Below, piece after piece: positions 9,050-18,601 of a stretch of DNA of 64,000 nt (position 1 is its first letter; each line of letters begins with the position of its first letter). Under the pieces are notes generated by a model. The model was not told the DNA's origin and made no database searches. It was given only the letters and a program-made list of their open reading frames with translations. The DNA comes from Psychromonas sp. 14N.309.X.WAT.B.A12 (GTDB taxonomy: Bacteria; Pseudomonadota; Gammaproteobacteria; Enterobacterales; Psychromonadaceae). Position numbers and translations under genes: made by a program. The DNA is taken from NCBI RefSeq assembly GCF_030397575.1, contig NZ_JAPNXS010000002.1:248001-312000 (forward strand). The letters run 5' to 3'.

Positions 9050-10495
9050 ATGCTTTACCAATTAAAAAAATTAACAGCATGTTTATTGTTATCCACCATT
9101 GCCACAACTAGCTTGGCCAATGATGACTTACCAGAAATAGGTACTGCAGGTGCAGGTGTTTTAACAATCCAAAAAGAAAAAGAATACGGCTGGGCATTTA
9201 AAATGATGGCTCAACAATCTCTACCGGTTGTTCGAGATCCCGTCTTAAATAACTACCTCACCAAGCTAGGAGAGAACATTGTTAGTCATGCAGACTCAGT
9301 GAAATTACCCTTCGAATTTTTTCTAGTGGAAGATGATGAAATCAATGCTGCTGCTTTTTTAGGGGGAAATATTAAAATTAACACCGGTTTATTTATTTAC
9401 GCTGACACAGAAAGTGAATTAGCCAGTGTAATTGCCCACGAAGTTGCGCATATTACCCAGCGTCATCTAGCCCGTATGCTAGAAAAGCAAGCGCTCAGTA
9501 ATCCGGCTTCTATGGCGGCATTAGCCGGTTCTGTCCTATTAGCGATTATTGCCCCAGCGGCAGGTTTTGCTGCATTAACATCGACCTTTGCTATTAATAT
9601 ACAAAATCAAATAAATTATACACGTGCTAATGAATACGAGGCTGATCGAATCGGCATTCAAACATTAGCTCAAGCAGGTTATAACCCTTATGGTATGGCA
9701 GACTTTTTTGGCAAGTTAGCGAATAAATATAAATATGCGTCATCACAGCCACAAATGTTACTGACCCACCCATTGCCTGAAACTCGCCTTGCAGAAGCAA
9801 GACTACGCGCAAGTCAACTCATCAATAAACATATTAAAAAGAGCCTTGATTATCAATTAAGTAAAGTACGTATCATAGTGCGTTTTAATTCAGGTAATGC
9901 AGCTTCATTAATTAGTCGTTATAAAAGTGAATTGAGTAATAAAAGTTACCAAGTAAAAGCAGCGGCTCAATATGGTCTAGCATTAGCATTTTTTAAAAAC
10001 CAACAACTAGATTTGGCTGAAAAACTAAATAATCAGCTATTAGATGAAGCACCTGATAACCTGTTTTACATTGATTTAGCCACCGATATTTCACTCTCTA
10101 CAAATAAAAATGAACAAGCAATTACACGTTTAACCGATTATGAAAAACGCTATACCAGTAATGCGGTCAGCACACTAAATTTGGTCATTGCACTGAAAAA
10201 AGATAAACAATATGCCTTAGCAGATAAGAAGTTATCTTATTTCATTCGTAATCATCCTGATCATGTTTTAGCACACCTAGTGGCAATAGATTTGTATAAA
10301 GAGACAAAAGAAAAAGCGAAAGAATTTGCAACAAAAGCCGAATATCTGGCCTTGTTAGGCCGCTTTAAAGAAGCCTCTGAACAGATGGGAAGTGCCTTAG
10401 CTTACACCGATAAAAAATTAGACCAAGCTAGATATAGTGCAAAAATAGAAGAATATAAACGCGGAGATTTGCGGTTAAAAAAGTTACAAGAGTGA
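9050..10495 (+). CDS. bepA: Outer-membrane assembly metalloprotease BepA
   Basis: A 481-residue periplasmic M48 zinc protease with a cleavable signal peptide (about residues 1-23, ending TTSLAND). The zinc motif is H130-E-V-A-H134, the third ligand lies in the NEYEADRIG helix near 195, and a further conserved histidine lies in THPLPETRLAEA. The C-terminal 200 residues form tetratricopeptide-like helices. E. coli BepA (487 residues, also YfgC) degrades stalled LptD and BAM-bound substrates and helps LptD maturation. CCGGAGC precedes ATG at suitable distance. It is divergent from perM, as in E. coli. I looked for a sigma-E promoter upstream and did not find a convincing one. Confidence 0.95.
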   Translation: MLYQLKKLTACLLLSTIATTSLANDDLPEIGTAGAGVLTIQKEKEYGWAFKMMAQQSLPVVRDPVLNNYLTKLGENIVSHADSVKLPFEFFLVEDDEINAAAFLGGNIKINTGLFIYADTESELASVIAHEVAHITQRHLARMLEKQALSNPASMAALAGSVLLAIIAPAAGFAALTSTFAINIQNQINYTRANEYEADRIGIQTLAQAGYNPYGMADFFGKLANKYKYASSQPQMLLTHPLPETRLAEARLRASQLINKHIKKSLDYQLSKVRIIVRFNSGNAASLISRYKSELSNKSYQVKAAAQYGLALAFFKNQQLDLAEKLNNQLLDEAPDNLFYIDLATDISLSTNKNEQAITRLTDYEKRYTSNAVSTLNLVIALKKDKQYALADKKLSYFIRNHPDHVLAHLVAIDLYKETKEKAKEFATKAEYLALLGRFKEASEQMGSALAYTDKKLDQARYSAKIEEYKRGDLRLKKLQE

Positions 10496-10519
10496 AGGCC
10501 AAAATAGACAGTCTAACAA

Positions 10520-10557
10520 ACCATCACCTATTTATATCTATCTAAATAGGTGATGGT
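10520..10557. terminator. Bidirectional hairpin between convergent genes
   Basis: ACCATCACCTATTTA pairs over 15 bp with TAAATAGGTGATGGT around an 8-base loop, between the converging bepA and the YgjV-like/GNAT gene. There is no T tract on either side, so it may protect 3' ends as much as terminate. Confidence 0.55.
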
Positions 10558-10588
10558 ATAACAATCAATAAATCAATGACACAACCTA

Positions 10589-11221
10589 TTAAATTTGTTT
10601 TTCAAAGTGTAACTCGTCATTAGCATTAGGCACAAAGCCCATTTTTACTAAATATCGACGATGCATGTAATGGTTTGCAACGGCTTTTAATACTTGTACA
10701 CCTCTATTTTTTAAGAACTCTTTATGTGTTTTGAAGTAATAAGTACCTAGCTTATAATCACGATATTTAGGCACAACATAATCTAAATATATTTCAAAAC
10801 GCCCTTCTTTATCTAGGTTACCAATCAATAACCCAGCAATATTATCATCACGCAGCATGTAGAAAACACGGTTTGCTTGGTACAATTCTACTAAAGAGGA
10901 TTGTTTAGTAATTTCTTCTTCATTATTAGTTAAGAAATGACGTAAATACTCAGAATCTATCGAAGTAGAAACAATTTTGAACTCTTCTTTTGTTGAGTAA
11001 ATTTTATATAAGAAATAAACATTAATCAGTGCAATTCCAAGATTCATCACCATAGTCGGCCAAGAGCTGATGAAGTAAGCAAAAGCAGCAAATAGCAAAC
11101 AACCTACAAAGTTAATAAAACGCAATTTTATAATTGAACTCATTGTCAACGATATCAACACCACTAATGATGCGGCATAACCAAACCACTCAACCCAATT
11201 TTCTGAAATTAACTCATACAT
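10589..11221 (-). CDS. Fusion of a YgjV-like membrane domain and a GNAT-like domain
   Basis: A 210-residue protein. Residues 1-75 form three membrane segments (EWFGYAASLVVLISLTM, RFINFVGCLLFAAFAYFI, MVMNLGIALINVYFLYKI) resembling the small YgjV-type inner-membrane domain. Residues 85-205 look like a GNAT acetyltransferase fold: RVFYMLRDDNIAGLLIGN, a core strand, then PKYRDYKLGTYYF at the position of the acyl-CoA loop, and GVQVLKAVANHYMHRRYLVKMGF cut here to HRRYLVKMGF, typical of the last GNAT strand. ATG at 11221 is chosen because GGAG lies eight bases upstream; the longer frame starts without a ribosome site. Substrate and role are unknown. Confidence 0.65.
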   Translation of the reverse strand: MYELISENWVEWFGYAASLVVLISLTMSSIIKLRFINFVGCLLFAAFAYFISSWPTMVMNLGIALINVYFLYKIYSTKEEFKIVSTSIDSEYLRHFLTNNEEEITKQSSLVELYQANRVFYMLRDDNIAGLLIGNLDKEGRFEIYLDYVVPKYRDYKLGTYYFKTHKEFLKNRGVQVLKAVANHYMHRRYLVKMGFVPNANDELHFEKQI

Positions 11222-11547
11222 ACTATTTACTCCAAAACATTCACAAAACGCCACCAGCTATGAAACACCTAATCGCTAATGACAGTTTACTTAACATCAA
11301 AAATACAATTAAAATAAAACCAAAGTAGTTTAAATAAATTAAGTACTTTTAATATATAAATAAGCACAACTTATGATAGAACTCTCTACTTTGAGAAAAA
11401 CTTATTACCTAACTCACCGTTCTGCTAAACCTTAAAAAGAACAGCAATATAAATCAATGATAAAACTTAATAAACACTATATTTTATCATCAATATATCA
11501 CTATAATGAAACTTCATTTATCTCTACTAAACAACATGAGAACCACT
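11222..11547. other. Divergent intergenic region
   Basis: About 325 very AT-rich bases between the divergent YgjV-like/GNAT gene and the LysE-type gene. It presumably holds both promoters. I see no other feature. Confidence 0.5.
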
Positions 11548-12168
11548 ATGGATAACAACCTGTTACTGCTATTTATTCCCACTTTTTTTGCCGTTTCGAT
11601 CACGCCTGGCATGTGCATGACATTAGCGATGACATTGGGCATGACCATAGGCATTCGCCGTAGCCTTTGGATGATGCTTGGAGAACTCGTTGGTGTTGGA
11701 TTAGTAGCCCTATCTGCATTAATTGGCGTAGCAACGCTATTACTCGCTCGCCCTAACCTATTTTTATTACTTAAATATGCAGGTGGTGCTTACCTACTGT
11801 ATCTCGGTATACAAATGTGGCGGTCTCGAGGAAAAATGGCAATCCCAGCTACTCCTGTAGATAATGCTGAAGTTAAACGCGGCACGTTAATCAGCCAAGG
11901 TTTTATTACCGCCATCGCAAACCCCAAGGGCTGGGCATTTATGATCTCATTATTACCGCCTTTTATTAACCCTGACTCTAATCTGTTACCTCAAGCAACT
12001 CAGTTAATTGCAGTTATCCTGTGCTTTGAGTTAACCTGTATGTTGTTATATGCAACGGGCGGCAAAACATTACGCCATCTATTACAGCAACAAAGTAGTG
12101 TAAAACTATTGAATAGAATTGCTGGTTCGATGATGATGTTGGTAGCTGTCTGGTTAGTGATCAGTTAA
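11548..12168 (+). CDS. LysE/RhtB family exporter
   Basis: A 206-residue inner-membrane protein with about six membrane segments and the family pattern near the N terminus (FFAVSITPGMCMTLAMTLGM) plus the mid-protein NPKGWAF. Members export amino acids or related small metabolites. ATG at 11548 gives the usual N terminus (MDNNLLLLFIPTF) and is preferred to two in-frame ATGs upstream, although the ribosome site (GAGAA) is weak. Only 19 bases separate it from the next gene, an oxidoreductase related to glutamate synthase, so the two probably form an operon. The cargo is not known; glutamate or a derivative is only a guess from context. Confidence 0.85.
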   Translation: MDNNLLLLFIPTFFAVSITPGMCMTLAMTLGMTIGIRRSLWMMLGELVGVGLVALSALIGVATLLLARPNLFLLLKYAGGAYLLYLGIQMWRSRGKMAIPATPVDNAEVKRGTLISQGFITAIANPKGWAFMISLLPPFINPDSNLLPQATQLIAVILCFELTCMLLYATGGKTLRHLLQQQSSVKLLNRIAGSMMMLVAVWLVIS

Positions 12169-12187
12169 TTTTTAACAGGGCCTTTCT

Positions 12188-13819
12188 ATGACAATAATGC
12201 AAAAAACATTTTGGTTTATTGCGACCATTGGTAACATATTTCTATTAGCGTTATTAATTTATGTTCCTAATCTATTTACCTTCTTCTTATTACTTTTATC
12301 TTTCACCTTTAGCATCGTTGGCTTTTACGATTATTTTTACAGCCCACACACGTTAAATCGACTATACCCAGTGGTCGCTTATTTAAGATATTTTCTGGAA
12401 TCCTATCGAGTTGAAATACAGCAATACTTCATTGCCAATAACACAGAAGAAACCCCTTTTAATCGAGAGCAACGCTCACTTGTCTATCAGCGTTCTAAAA
12501 ATCAACGTGACACCATTGCCTTTGGCACACAACGAGATCTAGCTGAAAACAATTATTTAAGCTTGTGGCACTCCTTGGCTCCTGTCCATTTGACCCAAGA
12601 TACGCAAAGAGTATTGATTGGTGAGAGTAACTGTAAACAACCTTATACGGCATCCCATTTAAATGTATCTGCCATGAGTTTTGGAGCACTAAGTGCGAAT
12701 GCTATCGAAGCACTGAACTTAGGAGCAAAGAAAGCAGGCTGTTACCACAACACTGGTGAAGGTGGCGCTAGCCCATATCACTTCAAACATGGTGGAGATC
12801 TCGTTTGGCAAATTGGTACGGGTTTATTTGGTTGTCGTGATGAGCATGGTCGTTTTGAGCCAGAAAGTTTTAAAAAAACAGCCACCTTACCAAACGTCAA
12901 AATGATTGAAATAAAGCTATCTCAAGGTGCCAAACCTGGGCATGGTGGTGTATTACCTAAAGCAAAAATTACCGATGAAATTGCTGAGATAAGACATATT
13001 CCCAAAGATCGAGATTGTATCTCTCCTGCAACTAACCCAGAGTGCAGCACTCCAAGAGAGTTATTGGCGTTTGTTGAACGTTTACGTGAGTTAAGTGGTG
13101 GTAAACCCGTTGGCTTTAAACTATGCGTTGGTAATCCTGCAGAATTTCTAAGTATTTGTAAAGCCATGTTAGCCACAGGTATCACTCCCGATTTTATTAC
13201 TGTCGATGGTGCTGAAGGTGGAACAGGTGCAGCGCCAGTTGAGTTTTCAAACCGTTTAGGTCTTATGTGCTTAGAAGCCATCAGCATTGTTAACAATGCC
13301 TTAAATGGTGTTGGTTTACGCCATAAAATAAAAATTATTGCTTCAGGTAAAACCGCTTCTAGCTTTGACCTATTAACCAAAATTGCCGCTGGAGCTGATC
13401 TGGTAAACGCAGCGAGAACCATGATGATGGCGATTGGTTGCATTCAATCTAGGCATTGTAATACCAATCAATGTCCAACGGGTATTGCAACACAAGATCC
13501 TGCACGTTCTAAGGCACTTGATGTACAAGTAAAAAGTGACCGAGTAAAAAATTTTCACGATAATACTCTCGCCAGTTTCTTTGAGCTGATTGGCAGTATG
13601 GGCTTAGATTCCCCAGCTAAATTGACCACTCAAATGATCAAAAAACGCACTATTTGTGGCAGTCAGGTTTCCATGGCGAGTTTTTCAGATCCATTAAATA
13701 CTAATGATTTGATTAATAAAAAGGACCTTGGAGAACCCTGGCAAGCATGGTGGGAAGCGAGCAGTGCAGAGCAGTTTTTTGTAAATGACCTGTTTATATT
13801 AAAATTACCGACGTCATAA
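12188..13819 (+). CDS. Membrane-anchored FMN-binding glutamate synthase-like protein
   Basis: A 543-residue protein with two N-terminal membrane segments (about residues 8-45) followed by the FMN-binding TIM-barrel domain of glutamate synthase large subunits. Family patterns include NVSAMSFGALSANAIEALN, GEGGASPYH, GAKPGHGGVLP and DGAEGGTGAAP. The cysteine motif CIQSRHCNTNQCPTG would hold a 3Fe-4S cluster. The amidotransferase and GXGXG domains of true GltB are absent, so it is not a complete glutamate synthase. Stand-alone proteins of this kind are widespread, but their reaction is not established. It follows the LysE exporter after 19 bases and ends at a strong terminator. Confidence 0.85.
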   Translation: MTIMQKTFWFIATIGNIFLLALLIYVPNLFTFFLLLLSFTFSIVGFYDYFYSPHTLNRLYPVVAYLRYFLESYRVEIQQYFIANNTEETPFNREQRSLVYQRSKNQRDTIAFGTQRDLAENNYLSLWHSLAPVHLTQDTQRVLIGESNCKQPYTASHLNVSAMSFGALSANAIEALNLGAKKAGCYHNTGEGGASPYHFKHGGDLVWQIGTGLFGCRDEHGRFEPESFKKTATLPNVKMIEIKLSQGAKPGHGGVLPKAKITDEIAEIRHIPKDRDCISPATNPECSTPRELLAFVERLRELSGGKPVGFKLCVGNPAEFLSICKAMLATGITPDFITVDGAEGGTGAAPVEFSNRLGLMCLEAISIVNNALNGVGLRHKIKIIASGKTASSFDLLTKIAAGADLVNAARTMMMAIGCIQSRHCNTNQCPTGIATQDPARSKALDVQVKSDRVKNFHDNTLASFFELIGSMGLDSPAKLTTQMIKKRTICGSQVSMASFSDPLNTNDLINKKDLGEPWQAWWEASSAEQFFVNDLFILKLPTS

Positions 13820-13827
13820 GCGTCGAC

Positions 13828-13870
13828 AAAAAAGCGCCAATTCACAGCTGAATTGGCGCTTTTTTATTTC
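13828..13870. terminator. Strong bidirectional terminator
   Basis: A perfect 17-bp stem (AAAAAAGCGCCAATTCA with TGAATTGGCGCTTTTTT) closes on a CAGC loop. A-tracts and T-tracts flank both sides, so it serves the glutamate synthase-like gene on the plus strand and cvfB on the minus strand. Confidence 0.9.
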
Positions 13871-13927
13871 CACGAAATACATCGAATATCATTGATATTA
13901 GATGTATTAAATATGGATCTGAGTTTA

Positions 13928-14770
13928 CTAGGTATTGTTAGTCACAGTAATGCCTTTATCTTCAATCACAATATGCCCTTGCTTATATAATTGGCCAATT
14001 GCTTTTTTGAAGTTACCTTTGCTCATTTTTAAGATTTTAGCGATTTGCTCCGGGCTGCTCTTATCTGATAAAGGCAGGAAACCATCGTGTTGCTTTAAGG
14101 TTAATAGGATACGATCAGCTAAACCATCCATTTTTGCATAACCTGTTTGCGTTAAACTTAAATCGATTTTACCATCTTCACGAATACGACGAATATAACC
14201 TTTACATTTCTTACCAATGCCTAAGTCTCCGAAGACATCATTTTCGAAAATAACACCCCAGTGTTTATGATTAATAATCGCTTTAAAACCGATATCAGTT
14301 CGCTCTGCAATCAGTAAGTCAACTTTATCACCTGCTTTGTAAGTCGCTGGTACTTTATCCAGAAAGCGATCTAGTTTCGATGAAGCAAGTAAACGCTCGC
14401 TGATATCATCTTGGTAAACATAAACCACATAACCAAAGCCAGTTTTCATCGCCACTTTTTGTTGGTTAAATGGCACAAGTAGATCTTTAGGTAATCCCCA
14501 ATCTAAAAATGCACCAGCACGGTTAGTATCTACTACTTTTAACGAAGCAAACTCACCAGCCACTGCTTTTGCATGTTGCGTCGTTGCGATTAAACGATCT
14601 TCTGAATCGTAATACAAAAATACAGACACGCTCTGTCCAATACGCATCTCGTCTGTGATGTAGCGTTTTGGCAATAGGATTTCGCCATAATCATAGCCAC
14701 CATCTAAGTACAACCCAAAATCTACTTCTTTAACGATTTTAAGCTCGTTATAAGTACCTACTTTAATCAT
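13928..14770 (-). CDS. cvfB: CvfB/YitL-type S1 RNA-binding protein
   Basis: A 280-residue cytoplasmic protein with tandem S1-like beta-barrels (about residues 1-60, 65-135 and 145-215) and a C-terminal winged helix (about 220-275, SSPEQIAKILKMSKGNFKKA). This layout is that of the CvfB family, described as a virulence-related RNA-binding factor in Staphylococcus; the role in gammaproteobacteria is not settled. ATG at 14770 follows AAAGAGAAATT and gives the family N terminus (MIKVGTYNELKIV). A longer frame from 14827 would overlap menI by 20 bases and lacks a ribosome site. It ends at the shared terminator. Confidence 0.85.
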   Translation of the reverse strand: MIKVGTYNELKIVKEVDFGLYLDGGYDYGEILLPKRYITDEMRIGQSVSVFLYYDSEDRLIATTQHAKAVAGEFASLKVVDTNRAGAFLDWGLPKDLLVPFNQQKVAMKTGFGYVVYVYQDDISERLLASSKLDRFLDKVPATYKAGDKVDLLIAERTDIGFKAIINHKHWGVIFENDVFGDLGIGKKCKGYIRRIREDGKIDLSLTQTGYAKMDGLADRILLTLKQHDGFLPLSDKSSPEQIAKILKMSKGNFKKAIGQLYKQGHIVIEDKGITVTNNT

Positions 14771-14807
14771 AATTTCTCTTTTTAAATAACCTTCAACAGT
14801 GAAGGTG

Positions 14808-15248
14808 TTATTGTTTTGGTTTATCAATCACCGCTACAGTCAATCGTGATGTACACACTAACTGTTGGCGTTCATTGCAAATTTCTATCTGCCAAACTTG
14901 AGTGCTGTAACCAATATGAACCGCTGTTGCGGTGCCTGTTACCACTCCTTTTTTAACGCTGCGAATGTGATTTGCATTGACTTCTAAGCCAACACAAACC
15001 TTATCATCTCCAACCACCAAATTAGCAGCAACACTACCAATGGTTTCAGCAAGCACAACCGATGCCCCACCATGTAATAGACCATGAGGTTGATGAGTAC
15101 GACTATCAACAGGCATACTTGCCTGCAAAAAATTGTCACCAATTGCCGTATATTCAATGCCCAATAAAGCGATGATAGTATTGTCGCTAAGCGCGTTTAA
15201 GCGGCATAAATCGGTATTTTTTTTCCAAATATCTGCCGTTTTTTCCAT
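14808..15248 (-). CDS. menI: Hotdog thioesterase MenI/YdiI (DHNA-CoA hydrolase type)
   Basis: A 146-residue hotdog-fold acyl-CoA thioesterase. Stretches MPVDSRTHQPHGLLHGGAS, VVLAETIGSVAANL and STQVWQIEICNE closely match E. coli YdiI (MenI), which hydrolyses 1,4-dihydroxy-2-naphthoyl-CoA in menaquinone synthesis and also other aromatic and long-chain CoA esters. The HGG loop and the catalytic acid in VVLAETIGS are present. It lies 22 bases downstream of ydiJ, the same pairing as in E. coli. No other menaquinone gene is in the window, so the physiological substrate is inferred from homology only. Confidence 0.88.
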   Translation of the reverse strand: MEKTADIWKKNTDLCRLNALSDNTIIALLGIEYTAIGDNFLQASMPVDSRTHQPHGLLHGGASVVLAETIGSVAANLVVGDDKVCVGLEVNANHIRSVKKGVVTGTATAVHIGYSTQVWQIEICNERQQLVCTSRLTVAVIDKPKQ

Positions 15249-15270
15249 CTTATTGATTAACCTTCTAGGA

Positions 15271-18200
15271 TTACAATAAAGTTAATAACGCCTGTACAGG
15301 GTGTTTTAACGTTTCGCCTTCAATACGTTTAACTTGGCTACGACAAGAGTAGCCTGTTGCCAAACATTGTGCTCTATCATGCTTAGCGATTTCAGCTTCC
15401 CAACTTAAACTGTAAATAGCTTTAGAGTCTGCTAATTTACCCGCATCATGTCCATAGGTCCCAGCCATACCACAACAGCCCACGGCAACATTTGATAATG
15501 TCCCACCGAAATGACTAAAAATAGTAGCCCAATCATTACCGGACGTTGGTTCTGCGGTTTTTTCAGTACAATGTCCCAGTAAATAGAAATGACTATTCTG
15601 CGACGTTTTTGCTTCTCCCGATAAACGAGGTTTCAACCATTCTTGGAATAACTGAACATTAAACTCACCACGCTTTTCACCTAAGGCTTGCTTGTATTCG
15701 TCACGGTAACAAAGCACCATCGCAGGATCTGTGCCGACCATAGCAATATCTAACGCAGCCATTTGATTTAAAAATGCTGCAGAATCTTCAGCAGTTTTAG
15801 CGAACTTAGTTAAGAAGCCTTTAATGTGCTGTGGTTTACCATTCGGCTTAAAAGGTAACAACACAGGTTTAAAGCCTAACTTCTTAATGGTTAAAAACAG
15901 ATCTCTTACTACGTCAGCATCATAAAAAGTAGTAAATGGGTCTTGTACAACTAGAACGTATTGTTCGCGTTCCTCTTTACTTAATGCTTGCAGTTTACCT
16001 AAATCAAACTCGACAATATCATTATCTTGCAATGCGGTTTTTAACGTAGGCGAAGACAGTTGAGGAATATCAACCATACCAACCACTTTTTCAGTCAAAG
16101 CAGAGGTCACTTTTAAACCGGTAAAGAAGTTAAAGAAGCGTGGCATTTTGCCCATTAGAGGAGCGTATTGCTCTACATAAGCAACAAAGTAATCTTTTAC
16201 CGGACGTAAGTAGCGATCGTGATACAAGTGTATAAAACGCGACCTAAAGGCAGGCACATCTACTTGAATAGGACATTGACTACTACAAGCTTTACACGCT
16301 AAGCACCCTTGCATTGCTTCCATTACTTCATGAGAGAAGTCATATTCACCGCCACGTTTCGCTAATGTGTTTTTAAATTTCGTAAAGATGCTAGCATTTT
16401 TACCTGCATAGAGGTCGCTTTCTAATTGTAGAATATCAATATCATTATTAGCTAACTGACGTAACCATTCTCGCATTAAACCAGCGCGTCCTTTTGGCGA
16501 ATGTACACGATCTCGTGTTACTTTTACCGACGGACACATTGGAGATTTTGTATCATAATTAAAACACAACCCATTACCGTTACAGTCTAAGGCTTGCGCA
16601 TAACTTTCACGTACTTGAATTGGAATTTGACGATCAAAGGTACCGCGTTTAGCTGCATCAACGCTCACTAATGATTCCGTGGAATCAATCGGTGTACAGA
16701 TTTTTCCTGGATTAACTCGATTATGAGGATCAAAGACTGTTTTAATTTTTCTTAATTCTGTAAACAGCTCATTACCAAAGAAGTCCGGTCCATATTCACT
16801 GCGGAAACCTTTACCATGCTCCCCCCACATCAAGCCTTTGTATTTCGCTGTTAATGCCACCACTTTATCAGAGATTTCACGCATCAACTTCTCTTGCTCT
16901 GGGTCGCATAAATCCAAGGCTGGACGCACATGTAGTACACCGGCATCAACATGACCAAACATGCCGTAATGAAGACCTTTATCATCGAGTAACTGACGGA
17001 ACTCGATAATATATTCAGCTAAGTTCTCTGGTGGTACACAGGTATCTTCAGCAAAAGCAATTGGTTTTGCACGGCTATCTGCTTTACCTAATAAACCAAC
17101 GGCTTTTTTACGCATTCCATAGATACGGTTAATATCAGCAAGGTCACTACAAATTTGATAACCAATCACCCCAGCTTGTTTATTTTCAATCAATCCATCT
17201 AGCATCACAATCAATGCATCAATCTTTTGTTGTTGAATCGTTTCATCGGCTTCTGCAAATTCAACAATATTGATGCCATCGAGTACTTGTCCTGGTACAT
17301 CACTAATTAAGTCTTTTACACTGTGCCAAACAATATCTTGCTTCGCTAAATTCAGTACCTTAGAGTCAACGGTTTCAACTGATAAAGCATTGGCTTTTAC
17401 TAAAAAAGGGGCATTTTGCAGTGCAGATTGGAAACTGTCGTATTTAATATTAAATAAAGTACGGTAGGTTGGAATAGGCTGCACGTGCAATGTAGCTTCG
17501 GTAATAAAAGCTAAAGAACCTTCAGCACCACATAAGATACGGGTTAAATCAACAGTGCCAGTTTCATGATCGTAAACATGCTTTAAATCATAACCGGTTA
17601 AAAACCGGTTTAGTTTTGGAAAAGTATCTTCAATGTTTTGAAGTTGTGTTTCGCAAGTATCAATAACCTGACGATAAATAGCACCAATCGAATCTTGACG
17701 CTCCACTTGATCAATTAAGTCGAGTGCAGTTAATGGTTTACTTTCTAATACACTACCGTCAATCAATACCGAAGTAAGCGCTAAAACGTGATCGCTGGTT
17801 TTACCATAAATCAGTGAACCTTGACCCGATGCATCATTACTGATCATACCGCCGATTGTCGCGCGGTTACTGGTTGACAAATCCGGAGAAAAGAATAAAC
17901 CATGCGGTTTTAAATATTCATTTAATTGGTCTTTAACCACACCAGTTTGAACACGAACCCAACCTTCTTCTGCGTTTATCTCTAGTACATTATTCATGTA
18001 TTTAGATAAATCTAAAACAATATCATTCGTTAATGACTGACCATTAGTACCAGTACCACCACCACGTGGAGAAAATCGAATATCTTCAAATTCAGCTGAT
18101 TGCGCAAGTTGACAAATAGCCACAATATCCTGTGTCGATTTAGGAAAGATGACGGCTTGAGGAAGACACTGATAAACACTGTTGTCCGTTGCTGCTGCTA

Positions 18201-18315
18201 AACGACTAGCATAACTTTTTGCTATCTCACCTGAGTAATCACTTTCAGATAACGCTTTGATAAACGAAAAAGTATCTTGCTTAATATTTTCTTGGTGGTT
18301 TAAATTTGGGATCAT
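15271..18315 (-). CDS. ydiJ: FAD/Fe-S oxidoreductase YdiJ (probable D-2-hydroxyglutarate dehydrogenase)
   Basis: A 1014-residue protein, matching the length of E. coli YdiJ. The N-terminal half is a PCMH-type FAD domain (about residues 45-220, with FSPRGGGTGTNGQSLTND and NRATIGGMISNDASGQGS) and the FAD-linked oxidase C-terminal domain (about 225-520, with MFGHVDAGVLHVRP). Fe-S motifs follow: CNGNGLC near 575 and CLACKACSSQCP near 668. The C-terminal third carries a cysteine-rich region with GCCGMAGTYGHD, as in glycolate oxidase iron-sulfur subunits. Fusions of this type oxidise D-2-hydroxy acids; YdiJ has been linked to D-2-hydroxyglutarate. The ribosome site is weak. Electrons probably pass to the quinone pool. 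Confidence 0.9.
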   Translation of the reverse strand: MIPNLNHQENIKQDTFSFIKALSESDYSGEIAKSYASRLAAATDNSVYQCLPQAVIFPKSTQDIVAICQLAQSAEFEDIRFSPRGGGTGTNGQSLTNDIVLDLSKYMNNVLEINAEEGWVRVQTGVVKDQLNEYLKPHGLFFSPDLSTSNRATIGGMISNDASGQGSLIYGKTSDHVLALTSVLIDGSVLESKPLTALDLIDQVERQDSIGAIYRQVIDTCETQLQNIEDTFPKLNRFLTGYDLKHVYDHETGTVDLTRILCGAEGSLAFITEATLHVQPIPTYRTLFNIKYDSFQSALQNAPFLVKANALSVETVDSKVLNLAKQDIVWHSVKDLISDVPGQVLDGINIVEFAEADETIQQQKIDALIVMLDGLIENKQAGVIGYQICSDLADINRIYGMRKKAVGLLGKADSRAKPIAFAEDTCVPPENLAEYIIEFRQLLDDKGLHYGMFGHVDAGVLHVRPALDLCDPEQEKLMREISDKVVALTAKYKGLMWGEHGKGFRSEYGPDFFGNELFTELRKIKTVFDPHNRVNPGKICTPIDSTESLVSVDAAKRGTFDRQIPIQVRESYAQALDCNGNGLCFNYDTKSPMCPSVKVTRDRVHSPKGRAGLMREWLRQLANNDIDILQLESDLYAGKNASIFTKFKNTLAKRGGEYDFSHEVMEAMQGCLACKACSSQCPIQVDVPAFRSRFIHLYHDRYLRPVKDYFVAYVEQYAPLMGKMPRFFNFFTGLKVTSALTEKVVGMVDIPQLSSPTLKTALQDNDIVEFDLGKLQALSKEEREQYVLVVQDPFTTFYDADVVRDLFLTIKKLGFKPVLLPFKPNGKPQHIKGFLTKFAKTAEDSAAFLNQMAALDIAMVGTDPAMVLCYRDEYKQALGEKRGEFNVQLFQEWLKPRLSGEAKTSQNSHFYLLGHCTEKTAEPTSGNDWATIFSHFGGTLSNVAVGCCGMAGTYGHDAGKLADSKAIYSLSWEAEIAKHDRAQCLATGYSCRSQVKRIEGETLKHPVQALLTLL

Positions 18316-18601
18316 GAATAAAACACTCTAGTCCAGTAATGATATTTTAGAAGATAAAATAGACACTGATAATAGCATAATTAACCAACAAATAAGCACT
18401 TTAAAAAATCAAGGTTATTCACTAACAGAGCGGTCATCTTAATTTAAGTATGGTTATTGTTGGTTTAATGAAAGGGTCGCACAACCACAAATCATTAAGC
18501 GCTTTTCAAGCATTTTATCTAAGGGAGTTACACAGGTATTAAGGTTATAAAAGCTGATTAATTCTATTTTTTGATACGTTTTAATCAGCTTAGTTTGTCG
18601 C

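Noticed and set aside
12922-13443. Open frame of 173 codons on the minus strand
   Set aside because: It mirrors the conserved barrel of the glutamate synthase-like gene; no signal of its own.
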